Of a DNA stretch of 64,000 nucleotides, positions 1 through 7,279 are shown in pieces (positions within the stretch are counted from its first letter, which is position 1; every line of letters starts with the position of its first letter). The position numbers and the translations under genes are program-made. The notes under the pieces are model-generated. The model was not told the origin of the DNA and did no database searches. It saw nothing but the letters and a program-made list of their open reading frames with translations. The DNA is from Flavobacterium sp. N2038 (GTDB taxonomy: Bacteria; Bacteroidota; Bacteroidia; Flavobacteriales; Flavobacteriaceae), in the NCBI RefSeq assembly GCF_025947185.1, contig NZ_CP110001.1:3906001-3970000 (forward strand). The letters run 5' to 3'.

Positions 1-171
1 CGATTGATCAAAAATCACTCATTGTACACCAGCAGTCCATTAGCAAAAAGAATTTTAGCAGACTGGGAAAACCAACAACAGCACTTCGTAAAAGTAATGC
101 CAACTGATTACAAAAAAGCATTACAAAGAATTGCAGAAGAGAAAAAAATAGAAGAATTAATAGCTGGATAA
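1..171 (+). CDS. gltB: Glutamate synthase large subunit, C-terminal end (partial)
   Basis: The frame is open from base 1 and ends with TAA at 169-171, giving the last 56 residues of a protein that begins outside the window. The tail contains ADWENQQQHFVKVMPTDYKK and ends in a charged helix (EEKKIEELIAG), which resembles the C-terminus of bacterial GltB. The assignment rests mainly on gltD following 150 bases downstream on the same strand. The pair makes glutamate from glutamine and 2-oxoglutarate in the cytoplasm. Without the catalytic part, identity is an inference from tail and neighbour. Confidence 0.8.
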   Translation, partial: RLIKNHSLYTSSPLAKRILADWENQQQHFVKVMPTDYKKALQRIAEEKKIEELIAG

Positions 172-180
172 AAATCAATT

Positions 181-310
181 TCAAAAAATAAAATTCCAAA
201 TTCCAATGGCAATATCAGTGGCAATGTCTTCCTGAGCGAAGTCGAAGGATTGGAATTTGGACTCGAGCGATAGCGAACAGGCGAAGCAATTTAAAGAAAT
301 TGGAATTTAA
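181..310. repeat. Nested small palindromic elements between gltB and gltD
   Basis: Two different short elements sit in this spacer. CTGAGCGAAGTCGAAG is at 232-247 and recurs at 5132-5147. A 30-base element beginning ACTCGAGCGATAGCGAACAG is at 261-290 and recurs identically at 1966-1995, with a variant from 25570. The flanks carry CCAAATTCCAA near 195 and its complement TTGGAATTTGG near 250, so the elements appear inserted into an older inverted repeat. No coding potential was seen. Confidence 0.7.
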
Positions 311-321
311 TTTAAAATGTC

Positions 322-1776
322 ATGGGTAAAATAGGCGGATTTAAAGAATATAACAGAGCCGACGAAAGTAATTTAGCAGTAGCAGAACGTGTTTCAAACT
401 ACAACGAATTTACTATTCCGTTAGCAAAAGATAAAATAAAAGAACAAGGTTCAAGATGTATGGATTGTGGTATTCCATTTTGCCACAGCAGTTGTCCATT
501 AGGAAATTTAATTCCTGACTTCAACGACATGGTGCATCAGGAAGAATGGCAGAGTGCATTAGAGATTTTGCAATCGACTAATAACTTTCCAGAATTTACA
601 GGACGCTTATGCCCTGCTCCATGTGAGAAATCATGTGTATTAGGCATCATCAAAGATCCTGTTGCGATAGAAAACATCGAGAAAAACATCGTTGAAAGAG
701 GTTTTGCAGAAGGATGGATCAAACCACAAACTCCTAAAAAGAGAACCGGAAAAACTGTTGCTGTTATTGGTTCAGGTCCTGCGGGACTTGCAGCTGCTCA
801 ACAATTAAACAGAGCTGGTCACACGGTTACTGTTTTTGAAAGAGACAATGCAATTGGAGGTTTATTACGTTACGGGATTCCAAATTTCAAATTAGAAAAA
901 GGAATTATCGACAGACGTGTAGCAATTCTTGAAGCAGAAGGAATCACTTTCAAAACTGATGTAAATGTTGGTGTAAACTTTAGCGTAGCCGAATTAAATG
1001 CATTCGATTCTATCGTTTTATGCGGAGGAGCAACAGAAAGAAGAAGCCTTCCAACTAAAGGAATCGAAAGCAAAGGTGTTGTTCAAGCAATGGATTTCTT
1101 AACACAGCAAACTAAAGTTTTATACGGAGAATCAATTCCAGATCAGGTTAAAGCAACTGGTAAAGATGTAATCGTTATTGGTGGTGGAGATACTGGTTCT
1201 GACTGTATTGGAACTTCAAACAGACACGGAGCTAAATCGGTAACTAACTTTGAGATTTTACCTAAACCTCCGGTTGGAAGAAGCGAGTCAACTCCTTGGC
1301 CTTTCTGGCCGCTGCAGTTAAAAACATCTTCTTCTCACGAAGAAGGTTGCGACAGAAACTGGTTAATCAATACTAAAGAATTCATTTCTAACGATAAAGG
1401 TGAATTAACCGGATTAAAAACGGTTGAAGTGCAATGGAAAATGACTCCGGGTCAACGTCCTGAATTAATAGAAAAAGAAGGTTCTGAGAAAATCTGGCCT
1501 TGCGATTTAGCTTTATTAGCTTTAGGATTTACAGGTCCGGAGAAAACTCTAAGCGAACAATTAGGCATCGAAACTGATTTTAGAAGCAATTACAAAGCAA
1601 CTAATTATCAAACAAACGTTCCTCACATTTTCACTGCAGGTGATATGCGAAGAGGACAATCATTAATCGTGTGGGCTATTTCAGAAGGTCGCGAAGCAGC
1701 AAGAGAGGTAGATTTGTTCCTTATGGGATCTACAAACTTGCCTACTAAAGGAAAAGGAGATCTTCCGAGCCTATAA
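322..1776 (+). CDS. gltD: Glutamate synthase small subunit
   Basis: GltD, 484 aa, is the electron-input subunit of NADPH-dependent glutamate synthase: it oxidises NAD(P)H and passes electrons to the GltB subunit. The N-terminus has the cysteine-rich Fe-S region (CMDCGIPFCHSSCPLGN, about residues 46-62, with a second cluster CPAPCEKSC near 97). An FAD-binding GxGxxG follows (VIGSGPAGLAAA, about 148-159), then a second nucleotide site (VIGGGDTGSDC, about 286-296) and the C-terminal FAD motif TAGDMRRGQSLIVWAI. Length and motif order are normal for the family. It follows gltB by 150 bases of repeat-rich DNA and is probably cotranscribed with it. Confidence 0.97.
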   Translation: MGKIGGFKEYNRADESNLAVAERVSNYNEFTIPLAKDKIKEQGSRCMDCGIPFCHSSCPLGNLIPDFNDMVHQEEWQSALEILQSTNNFPEFTGRLCPAPCEKSCVLGIIKDPVAIENIEKNIVERGFAEGWIKPQTPKKRTGKTVAVIGSGPAGLAAAQQLNRAGHTVTVFERDNAIGGLLRYGIPNFKLEKGIIDRRVAILEAEGITFKTDVNVGVNFSVAELNAFDSIVLCGGATERRSLPTKGIESKGVVQAMDFLTQQTKVLYGESIPDQVKATGKDVIVIGGGDTGSDCIGTSNRHGAKSVTNFEILPKPPVGRSESTPWPFWPLQLKTSSSHEEGCDRNWLINTKEFISNDKGELTGLKTVEVQWKMTPGQRPELIEKEGSEKIWPCDLALLALGFTGPEKTLSEQLGIETDFRSNYKATNYQTNVPHIFTAGDMRRGQSLIVWAISEGREAAREVDLFLMGSTNLPTKGKGDLPSL

Positions 1777-1881
1777 TTTTTCTAAGGTTCTGAGGTAGTA
1801 AGATGCTAAGGTTCTAAGATACTGAGTTTCTCTCTTAGAATTTTATTTACTCTTATTCCAATAAACAACATAACTACTAAC

Positions 1882-1921
1882 AAACCCTTGAATTTATATT
1901 CAGGGGTTTTGTTTTGTTTTT
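1882..1921 (+). terminator. Rho-independent terminator after gltD
   Basis: An AAACCCTTGAAT arm pairs with ATTCAGGGGTTT across a 4-base loop (one G-U pair) and is followed by TTTTGTTTTG. It lies about 105 bases after the gltD stop and fits the end of the gltBD transcript. Confidence 0.8.
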
Positions 1922-2240
1922 TAGCCACAGATTATCATGATTAAAAGGATTTTTTTTCTGCCACAACTCGAGCGATAGCGAACAGGCGAAGCAATTACAC
2001 AAATTTTCACTAATTTTTATTTTTTGGGCCAATTTCTATTTCAAACATAGCCCGTGGTTTCAACCACGGGAAACGTTACGGATTGGGCGTAATCATATAT
2101 TACGTCCCCGTGGTTGAAACCACGGGCTATATTTTTAGCATTATGCGAAAAATCTAAAATTAAAAATTCGTGAAAATTTGTGTAATTCGTGGCAAAAAAA
2201 AACAATCTATACTAATTATCCCGGCAGCTATCGGGGGCGA
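1921..2240. repeat. Composite inverted repeat with REP-like hairpins and a nested insertion
   Basis: Two 20-base hairpins in opposite orientation, CCCGTGGTTTCAACCACGGG at 2051-2070 and its exact complement at 2107-2126, each have a 9-bp stem and a 2-base loop. The match extends to 24 bases (2047-2070 with 2107-2130). Outside them, GCCAC...AATTACACAAATTTTCAC (1960-2010) pairs with GTGAAAATTTGTGTAATTCGTGGC in two parts (2170-2193). The left arm is interrupted by the 30-base ACTCGAGC element (1966-1995), which the right arm lacks. TCCCGGCAGCTATCGGGGGC (2219-2238) is another palindrome. The layout is like a REP pair; no transposase is present. Confidence 0.8.
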
Positions 2241-2419
2241 TAAAAAAATTTCAGAAGCATTTAAGAATTAGTATTATTAGCTAAATTAGTAGCTAAAAAC
2301 TTACTATCTTTGCTTCTCAAAAACTTAGCAAGTCATTATTATTTATAAAAATCCAAAATAAGCAACTTTTTGTTTAAAATTAAACAATTTGTTATAATTT
2401 GTTATTTTTCGGCAATTTA

Positions 2420-2450
2420 TTTGCTGATACACAAAAGAGTAATAACTTTG
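2420..2450 (+). promoter_or_regulatory. Bacteroidota-type promoter of lysA
   Basis: TTTG at 2420-2423 is followed after 19 bases by TAACTTTG at 2443-2450, matching the TTG / TAnnTTTG promoter of this phylum. Transcription should begin near 2457, leaving a leader of only about 12 bases before the ATG at 2469. A second TATCTTTG at 2305-2312 lacks a good upstream partner. Confidence 0.65.
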
Positions 2451-2468
2451 CCCAAAATAATTTGAAAA

Positions 2469-3692
2469 ATGCAAGCAAAAGATTTACTGCAGTTAGCAGA
2501 CCAATTTGGAAGTCCATTGTATGTTTACGATGCCGAAAAAATCCAATCTCAGTATAACAGGTTAACTAAAGCTTTCTCTAAGGTAGAAAACTTAAGAGTT
2601 AATTACGCCATGAAGGCATTGTCAAACGTTGCGATTCTTCAGTTATTAAAGAACATGGGGTCCGGCTTAGACACTGTATCAATTCAAGAAGTTCAACTAG
2701 GACTTCATGCTGGCTATGAACCTGAAAAAATATTTTTTACACCGAACGGAGTTTCTTTGGAGGAAATCGAAGAAGTTGCTGCAATGGGTGTACAAATCAA
2801 TATCGATAACTTATCTATTCTGGAGCAATTCGGAACAAAACATCCACATATTCCAGTATGTATTCGTATCAATCCACACGTAATGGCAGGCGGAAACGCT
2901 AACATTTCTGTTGGACATATCGATAGTAAATTCGGAATTTCTGTTCACCAGATTCCGCATATCTTGCGAATTGTCGAAAACACAAAAATGCACATTGTGG
3001 GTATTCACATGCACACAGGATCAGATATTTTAGATATCGAAGTATTCTTGTATGCTGCTGAAATCTTGTTCGATACCGCTAAACATTTCAAAGAATTACA
3101 ATTCTTAGATTTCGGAAGCGGATTCAAAGTACCTTACAAAAAAGACGATATCGAAACAGACATCGAAGAATTAGGTAAAAAATTATCTAAAAGATTCAAT
3201 GCTTTCTGTACAGAATACGGCAGAGATTTAACGTTGATTTTTGAACCAGGAAAATTCCTAGTGAGCGAAGCAGGTCATTTCTTAGTAAAGGTAAACGTAG
3301 TAAAACAAACAACCTCAACAGTTTTTGCTGGAGTTGACAGTGGTTTCAATCACTTAATTCGTCCAATGTTATACGGATCTTCACACCATATCGAAAACAT
3401 TTCTAACCCGAAAGGAAAAGAGCGTTTTTACTCTGTTGTAGGATACATTTGTGAAACTGATACTTTTGCAAACAACCGCAGAATTCAGGAAATTACTGAA
3501 GGTGATATTTTATCTTTCAGAAATGCAGGAGCATATTGTTTCTCAATGTCTTCAAACTACAACTCAAGATACAAACCAGCTGAAGTTTTATGGATGAACG
3601 GACAAGGAATCTTGATTCGCCAAGCTGAAACATTTGAAGATTTACTTAAAAATCAAATTCCGTTGCCACAAGAAATTGCAGCAACAGTTTAA
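2469..3692 (+). CDS. lysA: Diaminopimelate decarboxylase
   Basis: LysA, 407 aa, is a PLP enzyme that decarboxylates meso-diaminopimelate to lysine in the cytoplasm, the last step of lysine synthesis. The PLP lysine is in NYAMKAL (K49). The fold III decarboxylase motifs follow: HMHTGSD near 180, LDFGSGFKVPY, LIFEPGKFL, and the substrate-binding VGYICETDTF with the C-terminal GAYCFSMSSNYN. The length fits the Bacteroidota type. The start is supported by the promoter ending 18 bases upstream. It is a single gene followed by its own terminator. Ornithine or arginine decarboxylase is unlikely given the CET(D) motif and size. Confidence 0.93.
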   Translation: MQAKDLLQLADQFGSPLYVYDAEKIQSQYNRLTKAFSKVENLRVNYAMKALSNVAILQLLKNMGSGLDTVSIQEVQLGLHAGYEPEKIFFTPNGVSLEEIEEVAAMGVQINIDNLSILEQFGTKHPHIPVCIRINPHVMAGGNANISVGHIDSKFGISVHQIPHILRIVENTKMHIVGIHMHTGSDILDIEVFLYAAEILFDTAKHFKELQFLDFGSGFKVPYKKDDIETDIEELGKKLSKRFNAFCTEYGRDLTLIFEPGKFLVSEAGHFLVKVNVVKQTTSTVFAGVDSGFNHLIRPMLYGSSHHIENISNPKGKERFYSVVGYICETDTFANNRRIQEITEGDILSFRNAGAYCFSMSSNYNSRYKPAEVLWMNGQGILIRQAETFEDLLKNQIPLPQEIAATV

Positions 3693-3718
3693 AATAAAAA
3701 AAAAGAGAATATTTATTT

Positions 3719-3753
3719 AATCCCGTTTCTTAATTGAGGCGGGATTTTTTTTT
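3719..3753 (+). terminator. Terminator after lysA
   Basis: AATCCCG (3719-3725) pairs with CGGGATT (3740-3746) and is followed by a run of T. Nearly the same hairpin (AATCCCGTTTCTTAATTGA) recurs after the next gene at 5071 and in variant form at 21204, so this terminator type is reused. Confidence 0.85.
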
Positions 3754-3985
3754 ACTCCAGCAAAAAATTATAAAATATATTGAATTTTTCTAAAAAAAAT
3801 AATTCAGAAAGACTACAAAAAGCGTTTTCAATAATTGTTTCATTTAATGCAAATTCAATCTGTTTTTTTCATAATTTCGTTCTTAAATCGTCAGAAAAAA
3901 CACAAATAAAAAATCACAACTAATTACAATACAAAACCTTAACACCATTACTTTTTATAAATTCATAATCTTAAAAAATTTAAAT

Positions 3986-5008
3986 ATGAAGTATAAACAA
4001 TTAGGAAATTCCGGTTTAATTGTATCTGAACTTTGCCTTGGAACAATGACTTTTGGCCAAGGAGAACATTTTGGATTTCAGTCTACAATAGATGAAAAAA
4101 AAGCAGCTGAACTAGTAAATAATGCTATTGATAATGGTATTAACTTTTTTGATACCGCAGACGGCTACGGAAACGGACAAAGTGAAATTATTCTTGGTAA
4201 GGTTTTAAATAAAAACCGTAAAGATAATCTAATCGCGACCAAGGTATCTTTTAGAACAGGAGAACAGGCTTTTAATGCCGGAGTAAATGCTAAACATATT
4301 ATCGAGCAATGTCACAATAGTTTAAGAAATTTGCAAACAGACTACATAGACGTTCTATTACTCCATAATGATGATCCTATTACACCAATTGACGAAACAT
4401 TAAAAGCGCTGGAAAACTTAGTTCAACAAGGTAAAGTTCGTTATGTTGGATTCTCTAATTATCAGGCCTGGAAAGCTAGTGCAATGACACAACGACAAAA
4501 AGATCTACATTACAGCCCTTTTGTAGCATCGCAAATGCATTATTCAATTTTAAACAGAGAGGTCGAACGTGAAATAATACCTATGAGTTCACATTTTGGA
4601 ATAGGAATGATGGTTTGGTCGCCCTTAAGCAGTGGTTTTTTGACAGGAAAATATACAAGAGACAATCCAAATCCTCAAGACAGCAGACTAAACAACTTTG
4701 ACCTTGGACTTTTTGACAGAGAACTTGGATATACTGTTATTGACAAATTATCCGAAATCGCAAAACGTCACAACACTACTCTTACTGCAATTTCTCTAAG
4801 CTGGCTATTAACCAAAAAAGTCGTTTCGTCTGTTATTATTGGCGTTAGTAAAACCGAACAGCTAAAAGAAAATCTAGCATGTCAGGAAATTCAACTGAGC
4901 CAAGATGAAATCAATGAAATTGACGAGTTAACAAAATTAGAACCCAAATATCCTGCAACATTTATTAATCTTCAAGATTCTATTTTATTGAATGCAAAAA
5001 CAAAATAA
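3986..5008 (+). CDS. Aldo/keto reductase
   Basis: A 340-aa cytoplasmic NADPH-dependent oxidoreductase with the (alpha/beta)8 fold. The catalytic set is visible: D56 and Y61 in FFDTADGYGNGQSE, K86 in NLIATKV, and H127 in VLLLHND. The NADP-binding end is at VIIGVSKTEQLKENL near 275-290. The N-terminus (YKQLGNSGLIVSELCLGTMTFG) is typical of the YajO/Tas-like branch. The physiological substrate cannot be told from sequence. It is monocistronic, with terminators on both sides. About 290 bases upstream contain no other gene. Confidence 0.92.
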   Translation: MKYKQLGNSGLIVSELCLGTMTFGQGEHFGFQSTIDEKKAAELVNNAIDNGINFFDTADGYGNGQSEIILGKVLNKNRKDNLIATKVSFRTGEQAFNAGVNAKHIIEQCHNSLRNLQTDYIDVLLLHNDDPITPIDETLKALENLVQQGKVRYVGFSNYQAWKASAMTQRQKDLHYSPFVASQMHYSILNREVEREIIPMSSHFGIGMMVWSPLSSGFLTGKYTRDNPNPQDSRLNNFDLGLFDRELGYTVIDKLSEIAKRHNTTLTAISLSWLLTKKVVSSVIIGVSKTEQLKENLACQEIQLSQDEINEIDELTKLEPKYPATFINLQDSILLNAKTK

Positions 5009-5070
5009 GTACCTTTTTATTGTAGATTATGAAGTACTAAATCCTCTTATTAGCAGGATAATAATCATTT

Positions 5071-5106
5071 AAATCCCGTTTCTTAATTGAAGTGGGATTT
5101 TTTTAT
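5071..5106 (+). terminator. Terminator after aldo/keto reductase gene
   Basis: AAATCCC (5071-5077) pairs with GGGATTT (5094-5100), followed by TTTTATTTTA. The loop sequence matches that of the terminator after lysA. Confidence 0.85.
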
Positions 5107-5475
5107 TTTAGATTTCTATGCGCTTGTCAGGCTGAGCGAAGTCGAAGCCCGCACAAAGTAAATCGCCAATATAAAACACGGATGACACGGATTCGCTTCA
5201 CGAAAACACGGGTTAAAACAGATTTTTCTCTCCCAATACACTAAACAGTTTGCCATTTCTGACCTAAGTGAGAAATAACAAACTTCACGAAAAATTCCCT
5301 TTACGCAACAGACCCGACAGGTTTTAAAAACCTGTCGGGTTTATGAAACTCTAATAATTCGAGATTTTAAGTATCTCCCGCCAAAAAAAGCGGATCGTAC
5401 CGATAGCCATCGGGATTACTGAGCTGGATAAAATTTTTGAAATCAAAAAATAAATTTCATAAGAAAAACCGTATT
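5107..5475. repeat. Repeat-filled intergenic region
   Basis: No gene is visible. In order: CTGAGCGAAGTCGAAG (5132-5147); a segment around 5175-5215 carrying ACACGGATGACACGGATTCG, which is the reverse complement of the repeat near 51620-51660; a perfect hairpin of ACCCGACAGGTTTT with its complement (5312-5340) without a T-run; and a palindrome around CCGATAGCCATCGGGA (5400-5415). The hairpin core ACCCGACAG recurs in the terminator at 35834. Confidence 0.7.
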
Positions 5476-5504
5476 TTTGTTTCAATATTTTTTAAATACC
5501 TTTG
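5476..5504 (+). promoter_or_regulatory. Promoter abutting the start codon (leaderless XRE gene)
   Basis: TTTG (5476-5479), 17 bases, then TACCTTTG (5497-5504): an excellent Bacteroidota promoter. The ATG of the next gene begins at 5509, four bases after the promoter. Transcription would therefore start at or next to the initiation codon. Confidence 0.75.
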
Positions 5505-5508
5505 AAAT

Positions 5509-5913
5509 ATGAGCACAACAGCAAAACCAAAACATATCGGTAGAAACATCAGCCGAATTAGGGAACTTCGAGGTATGAAGCAGGAAATACTTGCAGAAGC
5601 TATTGGAACAAGTCAGAAAGCTATTTCTGTAATTGAATCAAATGAAACTATTGATCCCGAAAAACTTGCTCAAATTGCAAAAGCATTAGGAGTTTCAGTA
5701 GAAACTATTGAAAGTTTTTCAGAAGAAAATGTGTTTAATTTCTTTAATAACTTTTACGATAACAGCGCAAATAATGGAGCTCAAGGAAGTGGAGATACTA
5801 ACAATTCTTGTACTTTCAATCCCCTTGATAAAGTTGTAGAACTTTACGAACGTTTGGTTCAGGCAGAAAAAGACAAAAACGAGTATTTAGAAAAATTATT
5901 AAAAGGGAAATAA
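5509..5913 (+). CDS. XRE-family helix-turn-helix regulator
   Basis: A 134-aa DNA-binding protein. Residues about 9-65 form a Cro/C1-type helix-turn-helix (GRNISRIRELRGMKQEILAEAI then SQKAISVIES). A polar, glycine/asparagine-rich linker follows (about 75-100), then a C-terminal helix with heptad-like spacing (LDKVVELYERLVQAEKDKNEYLEKLL) likely to mediate dimerisation. Targets are unknown. The promoter almost touches the ATG, so the mRNA is probably leaderless. It is a single gene with its own terminator. The next gene downstream also encodes an XRE domain but is not a paralogue over its full length. Confidence 0.9.
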   Translation: MSTTAKPKHIGRNISRIRELRGMKQEILAEAIGTSQKAISVIESNETIDPEKLAQIAKALGVSVETIESFSEENVFNFFNNFYDNSANNGAQGSGDTNNSCTFNPLDKVVELYERLVQAEKDKNEYLEKLLKGK

Positions 5914-5937
5914 TTACTCCAAAATATAAATTATACA

Positions 5938-5972
5938 AAGCACAACTATCTTATGATTTTGTGCTTTTTTTA
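5938..5972 (+). terminator. Terminator after XRE gene
   Basis: AAAGCACAA (5938-5946) pairs with TTGTGCTTT (from 5959), followed by a T-run. It lies 25 bases after the stop codon. Confidence 0.85.
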
Positions 5973-6050
5973 TAAAAGAAAAACAATCGGTCTAAAAGCA
6001 TAAAATGGAATTTAACTTTAGCAAAAGGCCAAAAACTACCACAGGTTGTC

Positions 6051-6131
6051 AATAACAACTATAAGTAGCGTAATAACAACTATTGGTAGCTGACTTTATT
6101 TGCAAACAGGCAATGAGGCAATATAGCTTTG
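6051..6131 (+). promoter_or_regulatory. Tandem direct-repeat operator and promoter of XRE-pentapeptide gene
   Basis: Two 19-base direct repeats, AATAACAACTATAAGTAGC (6051-6069) and AATAACAACTATTGGTAGC (6072-6090), match at 17 of 19 positions. They are 21 bases apart, two helical turns, so they lie on the same DNA face. Immediately downstream is a promoter: TTTG (6099-6102), 21 bases, TAGCTTTG (6124-6131). The geometry suggests binding sites for a regulator, possibly the encoded XRE protein itself. Confidence 0.7.
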
Positions 6132-6156
6132 CAGTATCAAATAAACAAAAACAATT

Positions 6157-7059
6157 ATGATGCTAAATTCAAAATCAGTAGGTAATAAAATTTCCACGGC
6201 CAGAAAGAAAAACAACCTTTCACAAGCAGACCTTGCGCAACAAGTTTCAATTAGTTCTCAAGCAGTTGGCAAATGGGAAAGAGGCGAATCTATGCCTGAC
6301 ATTGCAACATTAAACCGAATTGCCGAAATTCTGGGTGTAGACTTAAACTATTTTTCCGAAACATTCAAATCTAATGTTTCAGAAAGCCAGTTTGAAACCA
6401 CCAAAAAGGAATCTGTAGAAATTCCAACAACAAAACTTAAGACTAGTTTAGGTTTAAATTGGAATATGTCATCAGGAAACTGGGTAAATGCAGACTTTTC
6501 CGGACTAAATAATCTTAAAGATAAATTCAGCACTTCAAATATGAAGAACTGTAAATTTATTGGTTCTGACTTGTCGAACTTAACACTTAAATCCAACAAT
6601 ATTTTAGGCTGCGATTTTTCTAATTCGGATTTGAGAAATAGTAAAATCCAGACTTCAAACTTAGACAACAATCAGTTTATTGAATGTTTACTCATAGACA
6701 CCGAATTTTCATCCAGCGAAATTAAAAACTGTAATTTTTCAAAGGCGAATTTTTCAGGAGTTGAATTAAAAACATCTGAACTTAAAAAGTGTATCCTAGA
6801 AAACGCTGTGTGGAATCTGTCAACATTTAAATTATCACATATTTCTGATGTCGTTTTTAATGGCACAATAGACGAATGTTCTTTTGAAAACTGCTCTTTC
6901 ACAAAAGTTACTTTTAAGAACGCAACAATTATAAATACTTTTTTTAAAGGCAAAAGGCTAAAAGGTATTCAATTTGTTGACTGTCACGTTGATCGAATAA
7001 CCTATGAATTTCTTAAAAACGGAAAAGCTGATTTAACTGGACTAACTTTATTAGCATAG
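6157..7059 (+). CDS. XRE helix-turn-helix protein fused to a pentapeptide-repeat domain
   Basis: A 300-aa protein. Residues 7-62 are a typical XRE domain (ISTARKKNNLSQADLAQQV, SSQAVGKWERGESMPDIATL). After a short linker, residues about 100-290 are built from five-residue steps with repeated F/L at the centre and N/C/S around it (CDFSNSDLRNSKI, NCNFSKANFSGVEL, CSFENCSFTKVTF). This is the signature of a right-handed quadrilateral pentapeptide beta-helix. Such helices can mimic B-form DNA (MfpA, Qnr), but that role here is only a possibility. Two ATGs start the gene back to back; the first is used. The gene is alone in its transcript, with a strong hairpin after it, and may regulate itself through the repeats upstream. 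Confidence 0.85.
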   Translation: MMLNSKSVGNKISTARKKNNLSQADLAQQVSISSQAVGKWERGESMPDIATLNRIAEILGVDLNYFSETFKSNVSESQFETTKKESVEIPTTKLKTSLGLNWNMSSGNWVNADFSGLNNLKDKFSTSNMKNCKFIGSDLSNLTLKSNNILGCDFSNSDLRNSKIQTSNLDNNQFIECLLIDTEFSSSEIKNCNFSKANFSGVELKTSELKKCILENAVWNLSTFKLSHISDVVFNGTIDECSFENCSFTKVTFKNATIINTFFKGKRLKGIQFVDCHVDRITYEFLKNGKADLTGLTLLA

Positions 7060-7158
7060 TACCAAGACAACTGAGAAAATAACAACGTAAAAACTTTATG
7101 GATACAAGCGAAACGTTTGTGCTAGCAAGCAAAAAAGAACACAACTTTTTATAAATTG

Positions 7159-7274
7159 CCTCCAGTTTTAACTGGAGGAATATGTAAAAATTAAAAAAGG
7201 CTTTAGCCAAATTATTTACAATTTGGCTAAAGCCTTAAACTCCTTTTTCATTTTCTTATCCAGCTAAAGCTGGA
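7159..7274. repeat. Cluster of REP-like hairpins between convergent genes
   Basis: Three hairpins lie in 116 bases. CCTCCAGTTTTAACTGGAGG (7159-7178) has a 9-bp stem and a 2-base loop. AAGGCTTTAGCCAAATT (7197-7213) pairs perfectly over 17 bp with 7220-7236. TCCAGCTAAAGCTGGA is at 7259-7274. They probably also act as a bidirectional terminator for the flanking convergent genes. The 9-2-9 geometry is shared with hairpins at 2051, 2107, 19655 and 19688. Confidence 0.75.
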
Positions 7275-7279
7275 CGCAA

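Noticed and set aside
1784..1840. AAGGTTCT-type tandem repeat as a CRISPR remnant
   Set aside because: The units are about 12-20 bases, irregular and lack spacers of constant length; the same motif is scattered singly elsewhere (42690-42745).
5312..5340. Perfect ACCCGACAGG hairpin as a terminator
   Set aside because: There is no T-run after it and no gene ends nearby; kept only as a repeat.
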